Source of the DNA: Actinomycetes bacterium | Lineage (GTDB): Bacteria > Actinomycetota > Actinomycetes > Actinomycetales > Demequinaceae | DNA length: 19,661 nt | Direction of reading: 5' to 3' | Assembly (NCBI GenBank): GCA_023428185.1 | Contig: JAEYYZ010000125.1 | Coordinates: forward strand, 1-19,661 | In this document: positions 6,446 through 14,007 of the stretch, one piece after another | Layout of the letters: each line of letters opens with the position of its first letter | How positions within the stretch are numbered: position 1 is the first letter of the stretch | The notes under the pieces: model-generated | What the model was told of the DNA's origin: nothing | Database searches by the model: none | The model's input: the letters and a program-made list of their open reading frames with translations, nothing else | Translations under genes and position numbers: made by a program

Positions 6446-7126
6446 ATGACAGAAGAAGCCCCCACCCCTCGCAAGACCCCTGCGCGCAAGGCAACCGATG
6501 CGTCGGTGTCCAAGCCTGCATCGTCCAAGCCTGCCTCGTCCAAGCCTGCCTCGGCTAAGAAAACGGTCGCCGCCAAGGCCGCTCCAGCCGCGAAAGCAAC
6601 CTCAGCCACTAAGGCCGCCCCGGCTGCTAAGTCCGCTCCCCCCGCGGCATCGTCAACAGCAACACCCACGGCGCCTCCGGTCACACCGCCTCCTGCACCT
6701 CCGGTAACAGCTCCCCCCGCGACGAGCGGCGTCCCGGCCCCTGTGGCCCCCCAGCCCATGCTCGAATCGGACGCCCGCATGTGGGCGATGCTCACGCACA
6801 TCCTCGCGCTCGTGGCGCTGTTTGTGTCAGGCGGCATGCTCGCGTTCCTCGTGCCCCTCATTGTGTGGTTGGTGTTCCGCGAGCGCTCGGTGCTCATCGA
6901 CTATCACGCCAAGCAGAACCTCAACCTGCAACTCACCCTCCTCGTGGTGAGCTTTGCGGGAATCCTGATTGGGTTCGTGATCTTCTTTGGCGCAGGATTC
7001 ATCCTCACCGGCCCCCTCATGATCGCCTACTTTGTGTACGCCGTTGTGATCTCGATCATTGCTGGAGTGCGAGCCAATGCGGGCGAGTATTACCGCATCC
7101 CTGCCGTGATCAACTTTGTGAAGTAG
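6446..7126 (+). CDS. DUF4870 membrane protein with Lys/Ala/Pro-rich N-terminal tail (third of three)
   Basis: This 226-residue protein has three parts. Residues 1-63 are lysine/alanine/serine-rich and strongly basic, with KPASS-type repeats resembling histone-H1-like tails. Residues 64-104 are proline/threonine-rich. Residues 105-226 are a DUF4870 domain (SDARMWAMLTHILALVALF, IDYHAKQNLNLQL, ending EYYRIPAVINFVK). An in-frame start at 6410 would fall inside the terminator stem, so ATG 6446 is preferred, although its Shine-Dalgarno is poor. No signal peptide is visible. By analogy the tail should be cytoplasmic, where it could contact nucleic acid or acidic lipid, but this is inference. It converges on hemW with 6 bases between the stop codons. 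Confidence 0.88.
   Translation: MTEEAPTPRKTPARKATDASVSKPASSKPASSKPASAKKTVAAKAAPAAKATSATKAAPAAKSAPPAASSTATPTAPPVTPPPAPPVTAPPATSGVPAPVAPQPMLESDARMWAMLTHILALVALFVSGGMLAFLVPLIVWLVFRERSVLIDYHAKQNLNLQLTLLVVSFAGILIGFVIFFGAGFILTGPLMIAYFVYAVVISIIAGVRANAGEYYRIPAVINFVK
6509..6553 (+). repeat. Three tandem 15-bp coding repeats
   Basis: TCCAAGCCTGCATCG is followed by two copies of TCCAAGCCTGCCTCG (6509-6523, 6524-6538, 6539-6553). They encode SKPAS three times in the basic tail of the third DUF4870 protein. Such in-frame repeats can expand or contract by slippage. Confidence 0.85.
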
Positions 7127-7132
7127 TGACTC

Positions 7133-8338
7133 CTAGGCAGTGAGTTCGCGCACGGCGCGGTCGGCGAGAAGCCGGCCGCGTCGTGTGAGTTTCAGGGTGC
7201 CTCGCAACGCCTCGGCACCTTCCAGCACACCATCTGCGATGAGCGGGGCCGCCGCTTGAGGGCGTGTGACCAGCCCCACCGGCAAGCCTTCAGCGAGGCG
7301 CAGGCGCAGCATGACAGTCTCGAATGCCTGCTCCTGGGCTGAGAGCTCCTCGCCGTCCTGCTCTGGGCTGAGGCCAGCCGCGAGCCTCTCCGCGTACGCG
7401 CGGGGGTTCTTCACGTTCCACCAACGCCTCGCCGGCATCACTGAGCCGTCCGGTCCGGGCCTTTCGCCTATGTACGAGTGCGCACCAGGGCCAATCCCCC
7501 ACCAGTCTTGACTCAACCAGTACGCAAGGTTGTGACGGCACTGGTCAGCGGGAGTCTTTGCCCAGTTGCTCACTTCGTACCAGCGGTACCCTGCGGCTGC
7601 AAAGGCGTCATCAGCCAGTTCATACATTCGGGCCTGCAGGTCAGGGTTCACCGGCGTGATCTCGCCTCTGCGCAGTTGCGCCCCCATGCGCGTACCTGGC
7701 TCGATCACCAAGGCATAGGCACTGACGTGGTCTGGCTCCAGACTGAGGGCCGCTTCCACGCTTTCAAGCCAATCCGCCTCAGTCTCGCCCGGGGTGCCGT
7801 AAATCAGATCAACGCTCACACCAAGGCCCGCCTCACGCGCCCAGCGCACGGCGCGCTCCACGTTGAGCGGGTTATGCGTGCGCTCCAACGTGGCCAACAC
7901 GTGAGGCACCGCGGATTGCATCCCAAAACTCACTCGCGTGAATCCGGCCGATGCCAGGAGTGCCAAAGACTCCTTGGTCACCGAATCTGGGTTCGCTTCC
8001 GTGGTCACTTCCGCCCCGGGCTCTAGGCCCCAGATGTGGGTGATCCGCGCGAGAAGGGTGGCCAAGGCATCGGCGTTGAGAAGGGTGGGCGTGCCGCCGC
8101 CAAAGAACACCGTGGAGACGCGGCGGTCATCCTCACCCATGGCCTGCCTAGCGAGCTCGATCTCCGTGAGCGCCGCCTGAACGTAGCCCTCGGGGGTGGC
8201 TCCGGGAACCTCTCCCACGGCGTAGGTGTTGAAGTCGCAATACCCGCACCGCACTGCGCAGAATGGCACGTGGACGTACACACCAAAGTCGCGCGACGTG
8301 GCATCGCGCGTTGACATCGCGGCCGCGGGCCCGGCCAT
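7133..8338 (-). CDS. hemW: Haem chaperone HemW (radical SAM, CPO-like)
   Basis: A 401-residue radical-SAM protein of the HemW group, formerly annotated as oxygen-independent coproporphyrinogen oxidase, which binds haem and delivers it to haem proteins. The cluster motif CAVRCGYC gives C27, C31 and C34 (CxxxCxxC). GGGTPT lies near residue 75 and NPDSVT near 115. The HemW C-terminal signature CRHNLAYW plus GIGPGAHSY is present. The ATG lies 2 bases after the lepA stop, so the two genes are co-transcribed. Met8 is an alternative start but has no better ribosome binding site. Confidence 0.94.
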   Translation of the reverse strand: MAGPAAAMSTRDATSRDFGVYVHVPFCAVRCGYCDFNTYAVGEVPGATPEGYVQAALTEIELARQAMGEDDRRVSTVFFGGGTPTLLNADALATLLARITHIWGLEPGAEVTTEANPDSVTKESLALLASAGFTRVSFGMQSAVPHVLATLERTHNPLNVERAVRWAREAGLGVSVDLIYGTPGETEADWLESVEAALSLEPDHVSAYALVIEPGTRMGAQLRRGEITPVNPDLQARMYELADDAFAAAGYRWYEVSNWAKTPADQCRHNLAYWLSQDWWGIGPGAHSYIGERPGPDGSVMPARRWWNVKNPRAYAERLAAGLSPEQDGEELSAQEQAFETVMLRLRLAEGLPVGLVTRPQAAAPLIADGVLEGAEALRGTLKLTRRGRLLADRAVRELTA

Positions 8339-8340
8339 GA

Positions 8341-10194
8341 CTACTTTTTCTTGCCCTTGTCCGAGCCGTCATCAGACGTGCTCAGCGCCGCAATGAACGC
8401 CTCCGGTGGCACCTCCACCGAGCCGATGTTCTTCATGCGCTTCTTGCCCGCCTTTTGCTTCTCCAGGAGCTTGCGTTTGCGGGAGATGTCACCGCCGTAG
8501 CACTTGGCGAGCACGTCTTTGCGGATGGCGCGGATGGTCTCGCGGGCGATGATGCGCGAGCCGATGGCGGCCTGGATGGGCACCTCAAACTGTTGGCGAT
8601 CGATGAGGTCCTTGAGTTTGCCCACCATGGACAACCCGTAGGCGTAGGCGGCGTCTTTGTGCACCACGGCGCTGAACGCGTCCACCGTCTCGCCTTGAAG
8701 CAAGATGTCCACCTTGACGAGGTCTGCCGCTTGGTCACCTGCGGGCTCGTAGTCAAGTGAGCCGTACCCTCGCGTGCGGGACTTGAGTTGGTCAAAGAAG
8801 TCAAAAACCACCTCGGCCAAGGGCAGCGTGTAGTGCATCTCCACGCGGGTCTCGCTGAGGTAGTTCATGGTGCCCATGACTCCGCGACGCTCTTGGCACA
8901 GTTCCATGACGGTGCCGATGAACTCGCTCGGCACCAAGATGGACGCCTTCACCACGGGCTCGCGTACCTCACGGATCTTGCCCCCGGGGAACTCCGAGGG
9001 GTTAGTCACGGTGACCGTCTTGCCGTCTTCCATTGTGACTTCGTACACCACGTTGGGAGCGGTGGAGATGAGTTCAAGGTTGAACTCGCGCTCTAGGCGG
9101 TCGCGCACAATTTCGAGGTGCAGCAGCCCCAAGTAGCCGCAACGGAAGCCAAAGCCCAATGCCACCGAGCTTTCGGGCTCGTAGACCAGGGAGGCATCGT
9201 TCAGTTGCAGCTTGTCTAGGGCGTCGCGCAACACGGGGAAATCGGAGCCATCAAGGGGAAATAGGCCCGAGTACACCATGGGCAAGGGCTCGCGGTAGCC
9301 GGGAAGCGACTGTTGCGCCCTGCGGCCAGCAAGAGTGACGGTGTCACCCACTTTGGATTGGCGCACATCCTTCACGCCGGTGATGAGGTAACCGACTTCG
9401 CCTACGCCCAGGCCCTTGGTGGGCTTGGGTTCCGGGCTGATGACGCCTATCTCAAGCAAGTCGTGGGTGGCGAGAGTGGACATCATCGCGATCTTCTCGC
9501 GCGGCTTGAGGGAGCCGTCGATGACGCGGATGTACGTGACTACGCCGCGGTACGTGTCGTAAACCGAGTCGAAGATCATGGCGCGCGTAGGAGCATCGGC
9601 ATCGCCCACGGGCGGAGGAATGTCCCGCACCACCCGGTCAAGGAGTTCGGGCACACCGGCACCGGTCTTGCCGCTTACTCGCATGACGTCGTCTGGGTCG
9701 CAGCCGATGAGCTGGGCAAGTTCTGCGGCGTACCGATCCGGATCGGCAGACGGCAAGTCGATCTTGTTGAGCACGGGGATGATCCGCAAGTCGTTTTCCA
9801 TGGCCAAGTACAAGTTGGCCAGAGTCTGCGCCTCGATGCCCTGTGCGGCATCTACCAACAAGATTGCGCCTTCACAAGCGGCGAGTGAACGCGATACCTC
9901 GTACGTGAAGTCCACGTGACCGGGTGTGTCGATCATATTGAGCGCAAAGGCGTCGCCCTCGACCTCCCATGGCATGCGCACCGCTTGGGACTTGATGGTG
10001 ATGCCGCGCTCACGCTCAATATCCATACGGTCCAGGTACTGGGCGCGCATTTCACGCGCGTTGACCACGCCGGTCAACTGCAACATGCGGTCGGCCAGCG
10101 TGGACTTGCCATGGTCGATGTGCGCGATAATGCAGAAGTTCCGAATGAGCTCAGGCGCAGTTGCGGCCGGCTCGATGCGGGAGGGGGCGGACAC
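8341..10194 (-). CDS. lepA: Elongation factor 4 (LepA), back-translocating GTPase
   Basis: LepA is a ribosome-associated GTPase involved in translation fidelity and 30S biogenesis. With the chosen GTG start the protein has 617 residues. G1 AHIDHGKST is at 24-32, the switch region [10 protein letters not shown] near 60-69, G3 DTPGH at 89-93 and G4 NKID at 143-146. The LepA-specific C-terminal domain is complete and ends in a lysine-rich KGKKK. The frame is open to a TTG at 10218, but GTG 10194 gives the family N-terminus ([22 protein letters not shown]). An AAGGA at 10206-10210 lies 11 bases upstream, a slightly long spacing. hemW follows 2 bases after the stop. Confidence 0.96.
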   Translation of the reverse strand: MSAPSRIEPAATAPELIRNFCIIAHIDHGKSTLADRMLQLTGVVNAREMRAQYLDRMDIERERGITIKSQAVRMPWEVEGDAFALNMIDTPGHVDFTYEVSRSLAACEGAILLVDAAQGIEAQTLANLYLAMENDLRIIPVLNKIDLPSADPDRYAAELAQLIGCDPDDVMRVSGKTGAGVPELLDRVVRDIPPPVGDADAPTRAMIFDSVYDTYRGVVTYIRVIDGSLKPREKIAMMSTLATHDLLEIGVISPEPKPTKGLGVGEVGYLITGVKDVRQSKVGDTVTLAGRRAQQSLPGYREPLPMVYSGLFPLDGSDFPVLRDALDKLQLNDASLVYEPESSVALGFGFRCGYLGLLHLEIVRDRLEREFNLELISTAPNVVYEVTMEDGKTVTVTNPSEFPGGKIREVREPVVKASILVPSEFIGTVMELCQERRGVMGTMNYLSETRVEMHYTLPLAEVVFDFFDQLKSRTRGYGSLDYEPAGDQAADLVKVDILLQGETVDAFSAVVHKDAAYAYGLSMVGKLKDLIDRQQFEVPIQAAIGSRIIARETIRAIRKDVLAKCYGGDISRKRKLLEKQKAGKKRMKNIGSVEVPPEAFIAALSTSDDGSDKGKKK

Positions 10195-10223
10195 GGGTAT
10201 TACCGTCCTTAAGGGCAAAGTGG

Positions 10224-10255
10224 AGGGGCGACTATCGTCCCACGAGCAAGCCCCT
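10224..10255 (-). other. Stem-loop in lepA 5' leader
   Basis: AGGGGC (10224-10229) pairs with GCCCCT (10250-10255). Inside it, TCGT (10235-10238) pairs with ACGA (10242-10245) around a 3-base loop. On the lepA transcript this two-tier hairpin ends 29 bases before the GTG start. No known riboswitch class was recognised. Confidence 0.4.
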
Positions 10256-10296
10256 ACCCGTAGCCGCGCGTCGAGAGTGCCGGTTTACGTTACGCT

Positions 10297-10334
10297 TCCG
10301 CGTTTATGCGGACTGCGGTTGTGCCGATAACCGC
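10297..10334 (+). other. Two adjacent hairpins in the lepA/GGDEF-EAL intergenic region
   Basis: TCCGC (10297-10301) pairs with GCGGA (10308-10312). GCGGTT (10315-10320) pairs with AACCGC (10329-10334). They lie about 65-100 bases before the GGDEF-EAL start. No convincing -35/-10 pair was recognised in 10195-10398, although promoters for both divergent genes must lie in or near it. Confidence 0.35.
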
Positions 10335-10398
10335 TTGGACGATGTTGTGCCCCGTGAGCGCTCGCGCTCGCTACGCGCCGTGAGGCGAGAGAGGTGAC

Positions 10399-12093
10399 GT
10401 GGTGGTTCCCAACGACGAACTGTTCCAGCGCACCTTTCACGACTCCCCCATCGGCATGACCATCCTCGATGAGGTGGGCAACTATGTAGCGGTGAATGAA
10501 GCCTTCGCCAGGATGCTGGGCTACGAGCCACACGAACTCAAGGGCAGGCATTTCGCAGAGATCACTCATAGCGATGACTTGCCGCGCAACGTGGAGCAGA
10601 TAGGCCAGATTGTCAGCGGCGAAGTGCCCCATTTCCAGGCGCAAAAGCGCTACCTCCACCGAGGCGGCGACGTGGTTTGGGCGCGTGTCACAGTGACCGA
10701 CGTTGACGTGCAGGGCCCGGATTCTGAGCACTTTTTTGTGGCGCACGTAGAAGACATCACCGAAATCCGGCGGGCTCGCGATCTGCTGGAGCGGCGAGCG
10801 CTGTACGACCACCTCACGGGCCTTGCCAATCGCACCTTGCTCCTTGACCGGCTCAAGCATGCCCTCGAGAGCCATGAGCCTAGGGCGGCGACGGTAGCGT
10901 GCGTGTTCTTGGACGTGGACCACTTCAAGGTTGTCAATGACTCTTTGGGTCACGAAGCAGGCGACACCCTGCTGGTTGAGATCGCACGCCGCATTCAAAG
11001 CAGCGTGCGCTCAGGAGACACCGTGGCACGCCTGGGCGGTGACGAGTTTGTGGTGGTGTTGGAAAACATCATGAGTCAGGCGGCCGCTCAAGGGCTGCTC
11101 GCGGTGGTCACTGCAGCAGTGCAGTCACCTGTCATGGTTTCCGGTCACGAAGTGGTGCCTACGGTGTCCGCCGGCTTGGCTATGGCAGAAGACGGTGTGA
11201 CTGCAGAGTCCTTGGTGCGCAACGCAGACATGGCCATGTACGCCGCCAAGCAAGCCGGCCGCGCCCGCGTGGAGATCTTTGACGAATCGCTCCGCAAACT
11301 GGCGTTGAGCAAACTGTCCATGGAAGCGGAGCTGCGCACCGCAATCCGCGAAGGTGAACTGGTGGTGCATTACCAACCGGTGGTGGACCTCGAGACCCGC
11401 GAGACAGTCGCGTTCGAAGCGTTGGTGCGGTGGGAGCATCCGCAGCGCGGCCTGCTCATGCCTGAAGAGTTCATTGCGATTTGCGAGGAAGCCAACCTGG
11501 TGGTGCCCTTGGGCTCGCTTGTGCTCAACGAGGCATGCAACTTTGTGGCCCGCAACCCGTTGTTCAAAGGCCGGGTGTTTGTCAACGTATCTACCAGGCA
11601 AATTGGTGTGGCCGACCTGACTCGCGTGGTCAAGTCTGCGCTCACCGCTACAGGCATTGACGCGCACCGTATTGGCCTTGAGATCACCGAGTCCGGCGTG
11701 CTCATGGCCACGGCGGCCGCCAATAGCGACCTCGAGACGCTCGCGCACTTGGGCGTCGATCTCATCCTTGACGACTTTGGCACCGGGTACTCCGCGTTGT
11801 CCTCCGTGCTCCAAAACCCCGTGGCGGGACTCAAGTTGGCCCGCGAATTCACCTTGCGCCTGGGCGACCGCGGCACCGGCGACCGCATCTCCACCGCGAT
11901 GGCCACTCTCACCAACAGCTTGGGCATGTACGGCGTCATCGAGGGCGTAGAGACCGAGGCCCAGTGGAGCATTGCCCGCAAGCATGGCTGGACGTATGGC
12001 CAAGGCTTCCTCTTTGGCCACCCTGTTCCGGCATCGGCGATCTCGTTCGATGCCCAAGGCCACTATGTGGGCGCGGCTTCACTCTCGGTGTGA
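10399..12093 (+). CDS. PAS-GGDEF-EAL cyclic-di-GMP turnover protein
   Basis: A soluble 564-residue regulator predicted to make and/or degrade cyclic di-GMP. A PAS sensor occupies ~5-125. The GGDEF domain spans ~130-295, with LDVDHFKVVND (171-181), an intact GGDEF (213-217) and an inhibitory I-site RSGD (204-207). The EAL domain spans ~305-555, with EAL at 340-342, N396, E428, D458-D459, K479, E515 and Q535, the positions usually needed for phosphodiesterase activity. The aspartate of the usual LKID motif is alanine (LKLA, A481). No membrane segment is seen. AGAGAGG (10388-10394) is 4 bases from GTG 10399 and 7 from the next GTG at 10402, so either may be the start. The 3' end overlaps the convergent chelatase gene by 31 bases. 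Confidence 0.94.
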   Translation: MVVPNDELFQRTFHDSPIGMTILDEVGNYVAVNEAFARMLGYEPHELKGRHFAEITHSDDLPRNVEQIGQIVSGEVPHFQAQKRYLHRGGDVVWARVTVTDVDVQGPDSEHFFVAHVEDITEIRRARDLLERRALYDHLTGLANRTLLLDRLKHALESHEPRAATVACVFLDVDHFKVVNDSLGHEAGDTLLVEIARRIQSSVRSGDTVARLGGDEFVVVLENIMSQAAAQGLLAVVTAAVQSPVMVSGHEVVPTVSAGLAMAEDGVTAESLVRNADMAMYAAKQAGRARVEIFDESLRKLALSKLSMEAELRTAIREGELVVHYQPVVDLETRETVAFEALVRWEHPQRGLLMPEEFIAICEEANLVVPLGSLVLNEACNFVARNPLFKGRVFVNVSTRQIGVADLTRVVKSALTATGIDAHRIGLEITESGVLMATAAANSDLETLAHLGVDLILDDFGTGYSALSSVLQNPVAGLKLAREFTLRLGDRGTGDRISTAMATLTNSLGMYGVIEGVETEAQWSIARKHGWTYGQGFLFGHPVPASAISFDAQGHYVGAASLSV

Positions 12094-12794
12094 GCGGGCC
12101 CCGCGAGCGCGTCAAAATAGCGTTGGGCGATGATTTCGAGAATGCGTGAGTCCGGCGCCAGCGGTTCCGTGACGTGATCGGCTCCCGCCTTGTGCAGTGA
12201 ATCCTGGAAGTAACCGGGCGACAGCAAGTACGAAACCACGGCCACGTCGCTGTCTTGTTCGGTCTCACCAAAACTGCGAGCCGCTGAGACGGCATCGGCG
12301 ACGGTGGGCTTCATGCCAGCGGCGTAGCCCACCCGCACCGGGCCTCCCCATTTGACGCGCAACATGTCGGCGGCGTGTTCAGTGTCCCGCTGCGACCGTT
12401 CGTCGGACGAACCTGCAGGCGCGAGTACAAGCGTGGCCGTGTCTGCCACCCCAGCGCTACGGATGCGGTCAATCGCAATGTCAATGAGCCGGGAGTCGGG
12501 GCCAAGAGCCGGTGCAGCCACCACGTCCGGGCGATCCTCGACTGCCTCCGCGATATCCACGTACACGTGGTATCCACCCGCGAGCAAGTACGGCACCACC
12601 ACCGCTTGCACGCCTTCTCCACGCGGAATGCTCGCTACAACCTCATCCACCTTGGGGTCTTGAACATCCACATAGGCCTCGCGCACCTCTACGCCCATGG
12701 ACTCACGTACCGCTTGCGCGACATCGAGGATCACCTGGCGCCCCGCTTTACTCCGTGTGCCGTGCGCGCACAGAACGAGGATGGGTGTGGTCAT
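12063..12794 (-). CDS. CbiX/SirB-type sirohydrochlorin chelatase family protein
   Basis: The 243-residue protein has two tandem CbiX-like halves. The first carries chelatase histidines H11 (CAHGTRS) and H76 (LLAGGYHVYVD). The equivalent positions in the second half (APAGSSD, LLSPGYFQDS) have no histidine, so only one metal site is expected. In this context the likely job is inserting Fe2+ into sirohydrochlorin to supply siroheme for NirB. Cobalt chelation for cobalamin is possible but no cobalamin genes are nearby. The ATG overlaps the upstream HemD-fusion stop as ATGA. A similar gene pair is known in mycobacteria (Rv0259c/Rv0260c). Confidence 0.87.
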   Translation of the reverse strand: MTTPILVLCAHGTRSKAGRQVILDVAQAVRESMGVEVREAYVDVQDPKVDEVVASIPRGEGVQAVVVPYLLAGGYHVYVDIAEAVEDRPDVVAAPALGPDSRLIDIAIDRIRSAGVADTATLVLAPAGSSDERSQRDTEHAADMLRVKWGGPVRVGYAAGMKPTVADAVSAARSFGETEQDSDVAVVSYLLSPGYFQDSLHKAGADHVTEPLAPDSRILEIIAQRYFDALAGPAHTESEAAPT

Positions 12795-13900
12795 GGTCCT
12801 GTCACCGCCAATGCGTAGCCGCGCTTGACCACAGTCTTCACTAAACGCTTGGCGTTCGCCGCTTCGCGTAGACGGTTAATGGCAGCCTCGACGGCGTGTG
12901 GACCGCCTCCGGGTCCCGGCAAGCACTCGGCGAGTTGCTCACGCGACAGAACCGATCCCTGTGCTGCCGCAAGCTGTTGCACAATCGCCAACCCCGAGGG
13001 AGACAAGGGCAACACTTCGCCATCGAGTACTGCGGCAGTGTTGCGGACCACCAAGGAACCCGCAGCCGTCGCAATCACGCGCTCATCACTGCCGTAGTGC
13101 TTGACGAGTTCGCGCACCAAGGCACCCAGACGCCACCGCTCCGGATATACGGAGTGCAAACCCGCTTGTTCTAGAGGTTGAGCGGTAATGGGGCCCACGG
13201 AGGCCAGGAGGAGACTACCGGTGGCATTGCGCTCCCTTATCGCCTCGAGACGGCCCCGCTGATGCACAGAAGTGACCCATGCCTGAGCTCCAGGGGCCGA
13301 CGTGAAAAGCACCGCATCACACGCGCCTCCAGCCGCGTTGTCGATCCACAATTCATGGCTCACAGGGTCCAGGGGCGGACCCCAGCCGTACACCACGAGG
13401 CTCCGCACATGCGCCCCGGCCTCGGCAAAAGCCTCATCCAAACCGTCGGCACCATTGCCGTGATGCTGGATGGCCACAGAGCGTCCCTCTATGCCTTCTG
13501 CAAGCAGGTAATCCCGCAGTTCCGCGGCTGTTTCAGTTTCAGCAACCCAGTCCGCTTCTAGACCGGCGGCTTGGATAGCACCGCGAGCCTTGGGTCCGCG
13601 CGCCACCAGTCGTGCACCCCGCAACGTCTCGATGAGCGCGTCGGCAATGCCCGCAGCATCGGCCGCCTCCACCCACGCACGGAAGCCGATGCCCGTAGTG
13701 GCCACCACGATCTCGGGGGGAGAAGAAATGAGCGCGCGCGTGTCCGCCACCAAGCGGTGATCATCGAGATGCGAAACGGTGCTCAGCGCGGAGGCGAAGA
13801 CAACCTTGGCACCGCGGCGCTCTAGAGCGGAGGCAAGCTCTCGCTTACGCCTGTCGGCGGTGATGACCATGACACATCCCGCAAGGGGTTCACCCTTCAC
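12791..13900 (-). CDS. Uroporphyrinogen-III synthase domain fused to OmpR-type winged-helix domain
   Basis: A 369-residue fusion. Residues ~1-265 are a HemD-like domain (VVATTGIGFRAW at 66-75, VLFTSAPGAQAW at 197-208, ASVGPITAQPLEQAG at 233-247). Residues ~280-366 are an OmpR/PhoB-type winged helix (LSREQLAE, AVEAAINRLREA, TVVKRGYAL). The open frame reaches 14026 and overlaps nirD, but GGGGAGG at 13906-13912 is 5 bases before GTG 13900, which also starts the family homology. This protein may be a catalytic HemD for siroheme, or a transcription factor sensing a tetrapyrrole intermediate. It lies about 100 bases after nirD and is ATGA-coupled to the chelatase. Confidence 0.9.
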   Translation of the reverse strand: MKGEPLAGCVMVITADRRKRELASALERRGAKVVFASALSTVSHLDDHRLVADTRALISSPPEIVVATTGIGFRAWVEAADAAGIADALIETLRGARLVARGPKARGAIQAAGLEADWVAETETAAELRDYLLAEGIEGRSVAIQHHGNGADGLDEAFAEAGAHVRSLVVYGWGPPLDPVSHELWIDNAAGGACDAVLFTSAPGAQAWVTSVHQRGRLEAIRERNATGSLLLASVGPITAQPLEQAGLHSVYPERWRLGALVRELVKHYGSDERVIATAAGSLVVRNTAAVLDGEVLPLSPSGLAIVQQLAAAQGSVLSREQLAECLPGPGGGPHAVEAAINRLREAANAKRLVKTVVKRGYALAVTGP

Positions 13901-13905
13901 CGCCA

Positions 13906-13912
13906 CCTCCCC
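13906..13912 (-). promoter_or_regulatory. Shine-Dalgarno deciding the HemD-fusion start
   Basis: GGGGAGG on the minus strand, 5 bases before GTG 13898-13900. It rules against the longer reading that would begin inside nirD. Confidence 0.7.
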
Positions 13913-13991
13913 GCGCTTGGCCATCCATGAGTCCGGTCCGCGAGCGACATATGCGGCAAACCGGGTGTTGTGGTGACGATAACTCGTGGAC

Positions 13992-14007
13992 GTTTCGGTC
14001 CGGTTAC
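13992..14007 (-). promoter_or_regulatory. GlnR-like half site at nirD stop codon
   Basis: The minus strand reads GTAAC, 6 bases, GAAAC. This fits the a/b half-site pair of the actinobacterial nitrogen regulator GlnR (gTnAC-N6-GaAAC, the AC-N9-AC core). It overlaps the nirD TAA and lies about 92 bases before the HemD-fusion start. A second a/b pair was not found next to it, so it may be weak or fortuitous. Confidence 0.35.

Noticed and set aside
6509..6553. Tandem repeat as a CRISPR or mobile-element footprint
   Set aside because: The three 15-bp units are directly adjacent with no spacers, are in frame and encode a low-complexity SKPAS tract.
10195..10218. TTG start for LepA eight codons upstream
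   Set aside because: No ribosome binding site precedes the TTG; GTG 10194 has an upstream AAGGA and matches the family N-terminus better.
10256..10398. Cyclic-di-GMP riboswitch before the GGDEF-EAL gene
   Set aside because: The hairpins lack the recognisable conserved core of GEMM-type riboswitches; only generic stems are visible.
11125..12063. A 312-residue open frame on the minus strand opposite the GGDEF-EAL gene
   Set aside because: Its sequence mirrors the GGDEF/EAL codons and no domain is recognisable.
12063..13900. Cobalamin biosynthesis role for the HemD and CbiX genes
   Set aside because: No other cobalamin gene is present and the operon context is nitrite reductase, so siroheme supply is the simpler reading.
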